From NCBI GenBank assembly GCA_963575745.1, contig CAUYUJ010017881.1, positions 134,606 to 198,605 on the forward strand: a DNA stretch of 64,000 nucleotides, written 5' to 3'. Position numbers and translations under genes: made by a program. The notes below the pieces were generated by a model. It was not told the DNA's origin, did not search any database, and saw only the letters and a list, made by a program, of their open reading frames with translations. Each line of letters begins with the position of its first letter. Position 1 is the first letter of the stretch. This stretch comes from Prorocentrum cordatum. Its lineage: Eukaryota > Sar > Dinophyceae > Prorocentrales > Prorocentraceae. Positions 43,354-52,980 of this stretch are shown here, one piece after another.

Positions 43354-44700
43354 GCTGGACGTTCGAGCGATGGCGGGAATATGCGTGGTGCCCTCTTTGG
43401 CGTCGCGTGGAAGCGTCGTTCACTGCGTCTGGAAGTCGGAAGCCGTCCCCGGCCAGGCGGGGTTGCGTCGGGCAGCGGACCCGTTCCTTCCCAGGCGCCC
43501 CAACTCGGCGGACGTACCTCGTAGGCGCCATGGCAGTTGCTTCCTTCCTGGGCCAAGACCCAAGGCGGAACCGCGCGATAGTTGAGCCAAACACAACAAC
43601 AATTCCACTGCATGCCAATGGAGCATCACTCCTCGAACAGGCGCATCAAGGCAGTGCAGTCTTTCGGGACGACACTGACTGAAAGTTCGTCCACTACTCG
43701 AATCTGGCAGGGCGGACAGGTGCCCGCTAAAGGGACGATTTGATCCGCCTGACAGAAAAGTGGCCGAGTGGGCGCAGTCCAGCAGCGTGTAGTGTCGCGC
43801 TTTCCATCTGTCATCGTCGTGGCCAAGGGGTGGTCGAGGGATCCGCTTCTCTCACATAGCGTGGATCTTGCGCGTCACCTCCTCTTCCTCCGCCGGTCGT
43901 ATCGGCCTTGCAAGGTGCGCGCCAATTCGGCGGCCACGTCAGCGTTTTGTGTTCCCTCCCCAGCGCAACGCTCGTTGCCCGGGCCAAACCCCCCCTCCCC
44001 CTCCCCGGTCAACGTCAAAAATCGTATTGGGGGGGGGGGGCCTGGACCCTCCCTACATGCTGTGGTGCACGCGCGCGATTGATGCGCCGGTGGCGCGGAC
44101 GCACCCTGGCGGGTGCACGCCGCGGGCACCATTGCCGTTACCCTCCCGCCCGAAGGCCCAACCCCCCATGGGAACGACCGTCACCCGGCATGGAGAACAG
44201 AAAGGCTCACTATTCTTTGAGTTCCTGCGGGCCTCGATTTCACTGGAAGGGCCCGCCACTCCCTTTCCATACCCTTTTCCTGCTCGTGGGTCCTGTCGGG
44301 AGCCCAGCCTGCAGCGGCCCACGGCCACAAGACGCGGGGGAGAAGGCTCCTCGAGGCAACGGGTCCTGGGGACCCTGGGGAGCCTCGCCCAGAGATGATC
44401 AGAGCGTGAATTACCTACCCCGCTTTCGCTTCCAGGCAAAACCAAGTCACACCACGCGCCTCCTCGTCAAGCGGCCTAACCAGTACGGGCCGTAGTTTGG
44501 CATCGCTTGGTATCTCTTGGAAGCGAGGGTGGTCAACAGCGAGGTAGGTTTCTTTTCCCCCTGGATGAGCTGTCCGCCCCGGGCCGCTCTCTGGCAGGGC
44601 CGTAGGGCCCCAGGGAGGGCCCTGGGAGCCCCCCGGCGGGGGAGAGAGGAGCGCGAGCAGGGCCCCTGGCGCCTCTCCTCCAGGGCCGGGGCTCGAGCGA
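43354..44700. other. No recognised gene (inferred intron)
   Basis: Non-repetitive DNA with a 12-base G run near 44029. Frames are open on both strands without motifs. GGACGTTCGAGCGATGGCGG at 43359 is a solitary terminus resembling foldback family B. Confidence 0.4.
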
Positions 44701-44721
44701 AACGGTGCTTGGGCGATGCTC

Positions 44722-44932
44722 TTGGACGCCCGAAATGGGTACGGAAAGGATGGGTGCAATGCCCAACAGCAGTTCTTGTTCATTTTGAACAGGACTCGCT
44801 GTCCGCGACGCCGCGGCCTGTGTCCATTTTAGACAGAAGGCCGCCTGCCCAACAGCGGCCGCTGCTGGTTTGGGGCAACGTTTGTCGTTGGGCATTGTAC
44901 ACATTCTTTCCGTGCCCATTTCGGGCGTCCAA
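44722..44932. mobile_element. MITE-like element with ~50-bp inverted repeats
   Basis: TTGGACGCCCGAAATGGGTA...TGCAATGCCCAAC at the left is mirrored at the right by GTTGGGCATTGTAC...CCATTTCGGGCGTCCAA. Arms of about 50 bp match with a few substitutions. A further internal pair (TGTCC...GGACA type) makes the whole 211 bp a hairpin. No second complete copy was recognised. Confidence 0.65.
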
Positions 44933-45220
44933 AACGCTCGCTTCGCAGCAGGGACAACGCGAAGGCTGAACGAGGGAAGACAACACGAGAACGAAAAGCA
45001 ATGTTTAGCCTGCGCCGTGTCCAGGATTGTTTCTGTTCTGTGGCGACCCTGATGGATCGGCCCCTCCCCGGCCAGAGTTCCAAGGGTAGTACAGCGGGTG
45101 GCGACGAGGAGCTTCGCGGAGGCCCAAAGAGAGCGAAGACCACCAAGCAACCTCGAGCCTCGGTCCTCTCCGAACCCTTCGTGGCCACCGTTCCCTCGCC
45201 GGCCAGCGAGCCCGCGCGAG

Positions 45221-45297
45221 ATCCGCCAGCACTGCGACTTCGAGCTCTTTGCGTCGCCGCTGAACGCGACCGTGCCCAATGGCCGCTTTGCAAGCAA
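45221..45297 (+). CDS. PCIF1-like methyltransferase gene, exon with FASPLN motif
   Basis: 25 codons plus two bases read IRQHCDFELFASPLN followed by ATVPNGRFAS and a split Lys. A GT donor (CAA|GTGCCC) follows. The FASPLN motif followed about ten residues later by an S-containing turn is characteristic of the PCIF1 family, where it precedes the catalytic NPPF motif by a few dozen residues. The acceptor was placed at GCGCGAG|ATC so that LGLPPE of the previous exon runs into IRQHCDF. Acceptors a few bases either side remain possible. Downstream sequence turns into alanine codons and GAG repeats, as expected of an intron. Confidence 0.6.
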
Positions 45298-45359
45298 GTG
45301 CCCACGCCAAGCAGCTGACGACGACGTGGCGACGACCGCGACGGCGCTAGTTGCGCTAA

Positions 45360-45860
45360 TGGCGGCGGCGGCGGCGGCGCTGGCGGTGGCGCTGGCGCCG
45401 GCAGCGGCGGACGAGGAAGACGACGAGGAGAAGGGCGACGACGACGACGACGAGGGGGGGGGGCTGCTGAAGGGGATGAGGAAGGAGGGGGAGCAGGAGG
45501 AGGAGGAGGAGGAGGAGGACGAAAAAAGGGGGAAACGGAGGAAAAGGAGGACAAGGAGGAAAAGGAAGAATGGAGGAGAAGGAGGAGGCGGAGGCACGTG
45601 GAGGTACGAGGAAGAGGAGGAGGAGGAGGAGGAGGAGGAGGGGGAGGAGGGAGGGAGGAGGAGGAGGAGGGGAGAGGGAGGAGAGATGGAGGGAGGAGGA
45701 AGAGGAGGAGGAAGAGGAGGAGAAGGAGGAGGAAGGAGGAAGAGGAGGGAGGGGAGGAGGAGGAGGGAGAGGAGGAGATGAGGATGGAGGAGACGAGGAG
45801 GAGGATGAGAGGACGAGGACGAGGAGGAGGGAGGCGGAGGAGGAGAGGATGAGGAGCGAG
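45360..45860. repeat. GCG, GAC and GAG compound repeats
   Basis: GGCGGCGGC (45360-45410), GACGACGAC (45430-45460) and long GAGGAG/GGAGGA tracts. The reading frame continuing from the exon at 45221 through this is not coding. Confidence 0.85.
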
Positions 45861-46533
45861 CAGCAGGAGGAGAGAGGCGGAGAGGCGGGGCTCGCTGAGC
45901 CCTGCAACCGCGAGGCTTCGTGCTTCCCAGGCTGTTGGCACAGCGGACAATGTCGAGGGGCATTCGAGCGCCTCCGACCCCTGTCGGGCCTCTGGGGGGC
46001 CCTGTGTGTCAGGGTCCTGGGCAGGAGCAAATCTTACCACCGCTTCCTTCCTTCCTTTCTTCCTTCCTTCCTTCTTCTCTTCCTCCTCCTTCTTAATGCC
46101 AACTTGTTCCAGCATCATCGCTCCCCATCGCTTGGCAACCGCTTCGCGGGGCGAAGCGTACCAGCAGGGAAACAGCCCCCGGCCTTCCGCGCAAGGACCC
46201 TCAGAGCAAGTCCTCCGGGGGTCGCACCGAAAAACAGAAGAGCGCCGGATGTCTGGGTCTGCGCCTCCCTTACGCGTTGGACCGTGGGCCCTTTGGCACC
46301 CCAGCGCTCCGGGGCCGGTCTGCGACTGCCTTCGGCGGTCTTCGGACCGTCTGCGACGCGGTCTGCGGCGGTGTCCGGCGGTCTTCGGCGCGAGGGTTGG
46401 AGGCTTGCGCTCCACCAGGGGTCCAGGATCGAACCCCTGGCTTCTCCATGCTCCCGCTCCTGCCGAGCTCTGCCCTCGACGCTCGAGGATCGGGGAAGGG
46501 GCGGGGGGAATCTGAGCAGCTGTTGTATGGTCC
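45861..46533. other. No recognised gene
   Basis: Includes a TTCC microsatellite (about 46045-46095) and a GCGGTCTTCGG-rich stretch (46330-46400). No splice-bounded exon was convincing. Confidence 0.4.
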
Positions 46534-46706
46534 AGGGGCCCTGAAGAAGGAACCCTTTTGGTTGGGGAGGGGCTCCGCGTTCCTTAAGTGTTTCACAGCT
46601 TGCCTCAGCTTTTCCTTATGTTTTCGATAGGAAATCGAAGTTTCACTTATGGAAAAAAAGGGGCCTCGTTCCTTATTTAGGGTTCCTTAGGTCAACGCCC
46701 CGACTG
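46534..46706. mobile_element. MITE-like element, family D copy 2
   Basis: Matches 27013-27188 from GGGGCCCTGAAGAAGGAACC to GTCAACGCCCCGACTG. GTATGGTCCAGGGGCCC occurs at both ends (about 46524 and 46706). This is either a long duplication of target DNA or part of a tandem arrangement. Confidence 0.65.
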
Positions 46707-46995
46707 TATGGTCCAGGGGCCCGTGGAGGAAGGAGGGGCCCGTTGAGTTATCGTATTCCGACCCACGTTAGCCTTGATCGCCAGAACGTATTTCGAGCAT
46801 CAGGAAAGCGCCCCAGCTGGAGGGTTTCAACTTGTCGGGCCCTGGGAGGCGACTCTCGTTCGACACTTCGCTAGCGTGTCGGGCAGACACTGTTTCGATA
46901 TTTCTGGGATGTGTCTCGTAAGTGTGATGGGGGCAACATAACCGTTGAGCCGAACATCGCCCCAACCTTGCTGCTCCTACTCTGTTCCAAGCGCT

Positions 46996-47173
46996 GGGGG
47001 GGTCGACTACATACTTGATTTCCCCCAGAAGTGATTCGTTCGTCGAAGTTACGAAGCAATACTAAGAATGCTCGTAAAATGATCGAGCGCCCCGCGTATT
47101 TCTCCTAGCGTATTTTCGTTCTCCTCGACGAACAGATGCAGTTTGGGGCAGATCGGTTCTGCGGCCGATCCCC
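46996..47173. mobile_element. MITE-like element, family C copy 2
   Basis: GGGGTCGACTACATACTTGA at the left and GGTTCTGCGGCCGATCCCC at the right correspond to the ends of 22451-22613, and GCAGTTTGGGGCAGATC is shared. The interior is AT-richer than the flanks and diverged from copy 1. Confidence 0.55.
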
Positions 47174-48160
47174 TGCTCGACTGGAGGAGGGGTCCGTGGA
47201 GTCCGAACAGAACCCCAAACCGTCTGTTCCAACTTTGTTCAAGGTTGGGGGGGGACGCGGAGTGGGGGGGCGATACATGGGGGGGGCAACGAGGGCTGCA
47301 GAACAGGGGCCGGGTCTCCCAAGGGGCCTTGAAGGCCCCAAAGGGGGCCTCTTGGGTCCGAAAAGGGCATTCTTCTCTCCCCCCCGATGGATCTAGGGGG
47401 GCAAAGCCACCCCGACCCCACCAATTGGCGTGTACCAAACGGCCCTGGGCGTTTGCTAGGTAGCCCTGCCCTGTTCGATGCCTTCCATGGGTGCGTTTAC
47501 TCGGAACGGCCTCGCGTGTCGGGGTGCTTACTCTGGGGGTGGATTTTTCTGCTCTCTGATTGATCGCCCCTCTCCGGCAGCTCGCGCCCTGCAGAGCGCC
47601 GCACCTCTGCGGAGGGAGGCCGCAGAGGCCTGCGCCCCCCGCCTCCGAGCGGGTGCCTCGCCGGCGGGCCTCGCGAGCGGGGCGCCGCGGGCCCGGGCCG
47701 GGTGCGTGGCGCCGGGCGGTGCCGGCGCGGTGCCGGGCGGCGGCGTCGGATCGAGGATCGGAGGGCGCGTAGTGTTCGGTGGCAGCTCACGGGAGCCGGG
47801 TTCGGCCACGCGCAGAGGGGGGTGGGGGGAGGGGGGAGGGCTTGCTTAGAGGCACCCCTAGGCGCGGGCCTACTCTATAGATGGAAGGCCAGCGCCTTCG
47901 AAGAAGCAGCCTGTTCTTAAGCAGCCCTCCCCCCCACCCCCTTGTGCGCGCCGCCAACGGGTGTCGTCCAGATCTCGTCCAGGCATGTCTGGCCAAAGCC
48001 CAGCGGAGTCTGGGCGAAGTGCCCCGAGCCGCACGGAACTGTGGGACGCCCCATGGGGCTCTCTACGGTCACCGCCCCCCTTCTGAGCATCTGTCCGAGC
48101 AGACGACGCCCGCGTCTCCGATAGCAAATCATCATGGGAGCCTGGTGTATTCTCGTAATT
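47174..48160. other. No firm gene
   Basis: 47580-47720 is GC-rich and reads as an alanine/arginine-rich frame (ARALQSAAPLRREAAEAC) after a CGGCAG that could be an acceptor. The complementary strand is equally open. The remainder shows no motif. Confidence 0.3.
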
Positions 48161-48164
48161 CCGT

Positions 48165-48335
48165 CTTTGGCGTCGGTGAGCGTCGATTTAGCGTCTGGGA
48201 GTCGATGAGACGCGCCGATTTAGCGCCGGCCTGCGGCGATTAGCGTCGATTCGGCGTCGATTCGCGTCGATTTAGCGTCGATCAGCGCCGGTTGCGAAGG
48301 CCGACGAGATCTCATGGGAGGCTCCCACGAGTTGC
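48165..48335. repeat. GCGTCGATT repeat, related to intron 2 of gene copy 1
   Basis: AGCGTCGATT words repeat about ten times between GTCTGGGAGTCGATGAG and ATGGGAGGCTCCCACGAGTT. The same landmarks in the same order occur at 11640-11790 within intron 2 of the copy-1 gene. Confidence 0.65.
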
Positions 48336-48556
48336 CTCCGAAGGGGGGCGATGAGCGGGGGGGGGGCAGCGAGGGCTGCCGAAGCGGAGCTCTCGCTGCC
48401 CCCAAAGGGACCCCATTCGAGCCCCAGGAAGGGGGACCTTCCGGGCCCGCGAGCGGCACCTCTCTCTTTCCCCCCACCCCGTGGATCGCCCCCCAATAAG
48501 TTCATTCGCGCCCGAGGCTGCACGTAAGAGTGACCTTCCGCCGGAGGGACCTGTTT

Positions 48557-48725
48557 CGGGGGTGGACAGAACCCCCAACAGTGACACGTCGATTAGTGAA
48601 TTGTCCGTTTTCGGTTCTCGAGGGAGCGCCGCGGCCGTTATTTTCCAGTTTGCGCCCGCCAGGTTTGGGCCTCAGGTCGTTTTCACTAAACCACGTTTTA
48701 CTAAAGGGAGGTCTGTCCACCCCCG
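48557..48725. mobile_element. MITE-like element with perfect 14-bp termini
   Basis: CGGGGGTGGACAGA at 48557-48570 is the exact reverse complement of TCTGTCCACCCCCG at 48712-48725. Similarity continues inward (GATTAGTGAA against TTCACTAAACC). It is 169 bp long with no open frame. No second copy was recognised. Confidence 0.65.
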
Positions 48726-48920
48726 ACTGTTGGTGCGGGCTCGTCGGGGTCCCCGCGATCGCTGAGCGCGATGCGACAGCGGTTGACTGCGCGCTCGGAT
48801 CTGGCCTCTCTTGGCGCCCCCTTTGGTCCGCGCTCCAGAGTTCACTCCTGCCCAGGGTCACCCTGGCGTGTAGCCGATCGGAGACGACCCAGGCCAGGCA
48901 AGCCCTGAGATTCGGGAGGG

Positions 48921-49073
48921 AACAAAACACGCAGACACAAATAAACGTCGATTCCCAGGAGAATGAAGAACAGATGGGAAGTGGAGGGGAAGCCGAACGT
49001 CCAAGAAACATGGAACATGTGGGAACTCCTGGGATTTGTGTCTTTTTATTTGTATGACCCTGGGCCACTTCAG
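48921..49073. mobile_element. Foldback element, family F copy 4
   Basis: ACGCAGACACAAATAAACGT...GATTCCCAGGAG is mirrored by CTCCTGGGATTTGTGTC...TTTTATTTGTATGA, followed by the family tail CCCTGGGCCACTTCAG. It is the clearest palindrome of the four copies. Confidence 0.7.
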
Positions 49074-50080
49074 AGATCCTGACTCTTTGGCTCTCGGCTT
49101 CTCAATGTAAGCCTTCGCAGCCTCTTGATTTTCGCTGATTCAACTTCTCCCGACGTGGCTGTCGAATTCCGCCGATCCGATTCATTTCGATCGCCGATCC
49201 GCGCTAAGGTGGCCACACATCGAGTGGCGATTTGGCTCGATTGGCAAGTACCCGGAGGTGGTGAAGGAGATTCCGATGACTTCAGTGGTGTGCGTCAACC
49301 CACCGTTCACTGAGGCCTGCGGGAGCGAAGGGGGTGCTTTAGTTGACTATTATACGTCTGGCAGCCGTCTGCTCGTCTGCTTGTACTGGTCGCAGTGAAG
49401 AAAAAGCGGTCCTGAGGGACGAGGGTTCAAAGGTCTTTCACCGTTTGCTCTACCGGCCTTTCTTGGGCCCCAGGGATAAAAAGGCCGTCTCGGAGAAAGG
49501 CCCGGGGTCATTTGGCCGTTTCTTTTGCATGCTCCGCCAGCTGGTAGGATCATTCGCCGCTTATTTAATCGCTTCGCTCATGCCGCCGGCCCTGGAGCCC
49601 TCTTTAGGGCCTCTTGGGGGCCTCTTGGGGACCTCTTGGGAGTCTCTTGGGGCTCCTTGGCGGCGTTTTGGAGGCCCCCAGGGCCTCTTGGGGGGCTCTT
49701 GGGGGTAGTCGATTGCGGCTCCCCCCCCTCGGAGGCCACGATCCTCGTGAGGGGTGTCGAAAAATACCCTCCCCTGGAGTGGTCTGGTGGCTTCTCCCGG
49801 GCTTCTCTCGGGACCTTGCCGGGGTACTTTTCGTCCGGGGGCCCCCAGGGGCCGCTCCGCGCGCGCGAACTAGAAATATTGTTAACAAGTTACCGGAGAT
49901 TTTAGCACGCCTCTGGCCCGTTGGGCCGGCGAATTCTTCCTCCACGCCCTCTCATCTCTCAGACGTCTGCCTTTCATCCTCAACTCTGCCGGTCCATGCC
50001 AACCGGAGTCAAGCAAATTAGTGGCCTTGGCCTGGGCAGTGCTGCAAGAAGATGAAAGGAGGAGAATGAGGAGGTGCGGG
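49074..50080. other. No recognised gene; short CCTCTTGGGG tract
   Basis: 49600-49700 consists of GGCCTCTTGGGGG words related to the GGCCGTCTTGGG repeats. The rest is non-repetitive with no convincing exon. The missing NPPF exon of the PCIF1-like gene was sought here without success. Confidence 0.4.
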
Positions 50081-50089
50081 GGGAAGGTG

Positions 50090-50215
50090 AGGAGCGGGAG
50101 GAGGAGGAGGCAGAGGAGGAGGAGGAGGAGGAGGAGGCGATGGAAGCGTTGAAGGAGCGGGAGGTGAAGGGGTGGGGAGGAGGGGGAGGAGGAGGAGGAG
50201 GAGGAGTTGGATGAA
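50090..50215. repeat. GAG purine tract
   Basis: GGAGGAGGA runs on the plus strand, continuing irregularly to about 50310. Confidence 0.85.
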
Positions 50216-50690
50216 GAGGAGGACGAGAAGAAATGGGCCGACAGGAGGAGGACGAGGAGGACGAGAACAAACGGGATGACAGGACGAGGGCGAGGAGGAC
50301 GGAGGAGACAGAGGAGGGTCGGGCCACGGTGACCAGCCAGGAGTCCGAGCCGACAAGGAAGGGCTTCGGCTCTCCGACTCCGCCCGTCGACAGCGACCGT
50401 GCTGCACCCGGCCAGCCGAGGCCCCCTCGGGAGCCCCTTCGGCTGCCCCGAGATCCGACGCTGTGGCAAAAAGTGCAGCAGCGCTGAAAGCACGACGGGA
50501 GGCCCGGAGCCCCAGCTTTCTGCGTCATCTCTCGAGCCGGATCGATCTGTGAGGGTCCCGGGGCCCCAAGCCCGGCGAAAACGCCCAGCGTGGGAAAGTT
50601 GCAGCTTTCTGTGCCAATGTTCGAGCTGGATCGATCTGTAAAGGTCCCCCCCGAAGCGGGCGAAAGCGCCCGGCGCGCAAGAATTGCAAC
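50216..50690. other. Weak coding-like stretch, strand undecided
   Basis: 50320-50410 reads VTSQESEPTRKGFGSPTPP on the plus strand with G/C-ending codons, but the minus strand is also open and plausible. 50490-50680 contains a near-tandem GCAGCTTTCTGTGCCAATG / CCAGCTTTCTGCGTCATC pair. Confidence 0.3.
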
Positions 50691-50692
50691 GC

Positions 50693-50905
50693 CTTGGCAT
50701 CGCTCGGACGCGTGCGCCTCTTTCTCGGCGAGGGCTGTCTAGGAGCATCCTGGACGTCACCTTGCGAGGAAGAAGAAGAGGAAGAAAACTAAGAAGAAGA
50801 GGAATAATGAAAATAATAAGAAGAAGAAGAACAAGAAACAGGAAGAAAGCGCCGCACGACAGCAACAAGTGCACGGGGAGCGGACGCCCGAGCGACGGCA
50901 GGAGT
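50693..50905. mobile_element. Foldback element, family B copy 3
   Basis: TTGGCATCGCTCGGACGCGT at the left and GGACGCCCGAGCGACGGCAG at the right match the family. The A-rich centre has expanded into AAGAAGAAG repeats, making this copy about 80 bp longer than the other two. Confidence 0.6.
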
Positions 50906-51029
50906 CGAGGCGCTAAAGAGTACAGACCGGCTGGGGCTCCGGATGGGGCCCTGCCTCTCGGGCTGTCTCCGTGGCCTCCCGGGGCGGGGTGCCTCCCCGT
51001 GGCCGAGGCGGAGCGTGGCCAGGAGTGGC

Positions 51030-51135
51030 CATCTGCTCCTGCTTCTCCTCCTCCTCCTCCTCCTCCTCCTCCTCCTCCGCCTCCGCCTCCTACTTTTCCT
51101 CCTCGTTCTCCCTCCCTCCCTCCCTCCCTCCCTCC
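51030..51135. repeat. CTC tract and CCTC run
   Basis: CTCCTCCTC at 51040-51090, then CCTCCCTCCCTC to 51135. Confidence 0.85.
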
Positions 51136-52219
51136 CGCCCACCCCCTCTCATCCCATCTCGAGGGTCGGAGGAGTTGCCATCTCTTCCTCGGCGGAAGGG
51201 CGGCGGAGGGGCGGCGGAAGGGAAACGAGGCCGGCGGAAAAGGCGACGGAAACAAAAGCTGCGCCCCCAAGAGAGGAAGACGTTTTCGGGTTCTGAGTTT
51301 CCCGATTCGGCCACATGTCAGTGCGCTACGACCGTGCCCTGGGGGGGGTGCCAGGGGCCAGCCCGGCCCCCCCATCGCGAGGCCCTCTGTGTGCGCCGGC
51401 TAGACTCTGGAGTGGCCTTGCGCTGGAGTGGCCTCTGGTGCGGGCCCAATGGGGTCCCCCGATCGCCGAACGCGAAGCGGTGGCAGCGGCTTGCACGCCC
51501 AGGTTTGGCCACCCAGCGTCCCTGGTTAAGCCGCGCACCAAAGTTCACCCTTGCCCAGGGTCACTCTTGTGTGTAGCCGAGTGCGCAGCCCGAGGCCATG
51601 CCAGCGAGGCCTAATTACGTACAGACACGTTTTTCAGACATGGCCTGCGCGCGTGCCGGTCCCAGACCTCCAGCATCTCGAGAACCGCGAGACGAAGGTG
51701 TTTCGCAATTCTCGGATTGGGGGGGTCCTCGCCTGGCCCTGGGACGGCCAAGAAACGACTCGGGACGCCGAACCGGCCCCGGGCAAAAGGTCCAGACCTC
51801 CGGGGACCCTTGGATTGAGAAGCTCTGGACGTCGACGCCGGGGCCCGGTTCTCCCCCTCGACGACCACATATGCCGGCCGCTGCGAGGAGTGCCACCGGC
51901 CCAAGGGTGCTCTGCAGGACTCCCTGGGGGGCCCTCGTGGCCTCCATGGAGCACCCCTCACAGGGCCCGCAGGGCCCCGGGGGGCTGCAGAAGGGAGCGA
52001 CAAGCCGGGGGGGGGGGGGAACCCTCACAGGTCCACAGGGCCACGACGGGAGCGACAAGGGGGGAGGGGGGGGGGGGCACCGGGGGGGCTCCACCTTCCG
52101 CAGCTCCCGAGCGTGAGGGGGCGGGCCCAGGGCGTGGACTGCCGTCGGCGGGCGCCGCGCGCCCTGCCGCGGGCCCGGCGGCCGCCCCGCCCGCGGCGCG
52201 GCGGCCGGGGGCCGCGCAG
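51136..52219. other. No firm gene (inferred intron)
   Basis: GC-rich DNA with G runs near 52008, 52053 and 52068 and open frames on both strands. A search by eye for an exon bearing NPPF found none. Confidence 0.4.
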
Positions 52220-52308
52220 GAGTACCTCTCCGACGTGATGGAGCGGCTGGCGGAGCTGAAGCTGAGGTTCCGGCTCCGCATCAGCATCCCCATCCAGGAG
52301 CGCGGGCG
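52220..52308 (+). CDS. PCIF1-like methyltransferase gene, exon after the NPPF position
   Basis: Acceptor GGCCGCGCAG precedes 29 codons plus two bases: EYLSDVMERLAELKLRF followed by RLRISIPIQERG. The donor CG|GTGCCC follows. In PCIF1 proteins the NPPF motif is followed by a helix (ELMDAMVSHFERLL in the human protein) and a beta strand ending FIPEW. The pattern helix-strand-IP matches well. The phase is 0 in, 2 out. Every third base except a few is G or C. The NPPF motif itself is not in this exon and should lie in a preceding exon. Confidence 0.55.
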
Positions 52309-52880
52309 GTGCCCCCACGGGGCAGGGCCTAGGGGGGGTCGGAGAGGTGCTGCCGCGCTCTCGGGGCGCTCTCGGGGCGCGCCAGGGGGACGGGCCGCGG
52401 CGCCCGGAGCCCTCGCCCAGACAGGCGCGCGCCGCGGGAGAAAACGTGGCGGACGTTTTTGTTCCGCGATGGCAGGTGATGCCCCTTCCCAGGCAGGCTC
52501 GCGTCGTGGAGGAGTCATGGCGGGCGCGCTTTCTGTGATGGCCATTTTTGGGGCCCCCGGGGCCCCTCGCCGGGCCCCGTGGCACGGGGGTCGGCACCTC
52601 CAGGTCGCCGACGTTGTGAGCAGAGGGCGATGCCCCGGGGGTCGGGGGGCCGCTCTCGGGACATCGGCGTTGAAACTCGGGCCTGACAAAAGGGGGGGAT
52701 TGATTGGGAGAAAGGGGGGGTTACGAGATTTGCTGCATGTAGCTGGTTTCGGCCCCACCGAGGAGCCCATTCCTCGATACATAGCCGCCTCGGGCGCCGG
52801 GAGGCGCCGGGAAAATCAGCTACGTGAGCTGATTCTCAAACCCCCCCTTGGCTATCCCCCCCTTTCGCCCGACCCGAGTA
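52309..52880. other. No recognised gene (inferred intron)
   Basis: G/C-rich DNA ending at the assembly gap. CTACGTAGC-like inverted words near 52820 are the only structure seen. Confidence 0.35.
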
Positions 52881-52980
52881 NNNNNNNNNNNNNNNNNNNN
52901 NNNNNNNNNNNNNNNNNNNNNNNNNNNNNNNNNNNNNNNNNNNNNNNNNNNNNNNNNNNNNNNNNNNNNNNNNNNNNNNN
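52881..52980. other. Assembly gap (100 N)
   Basis: Exactly 100 undetermined bases, a conventional length for a gap of unknown size. It abuts a long CTC microsatellite on the right, the likely cause of the break. Coding exons could be hidden here. Confidence 0.99.

Noticed and set aside
46415-46450. GGTTCGATCC-like T-arm on the minus strand, possible tRNA
   Set aside because: No D-arm, anticodon arm or acceptor stem at the required distance.
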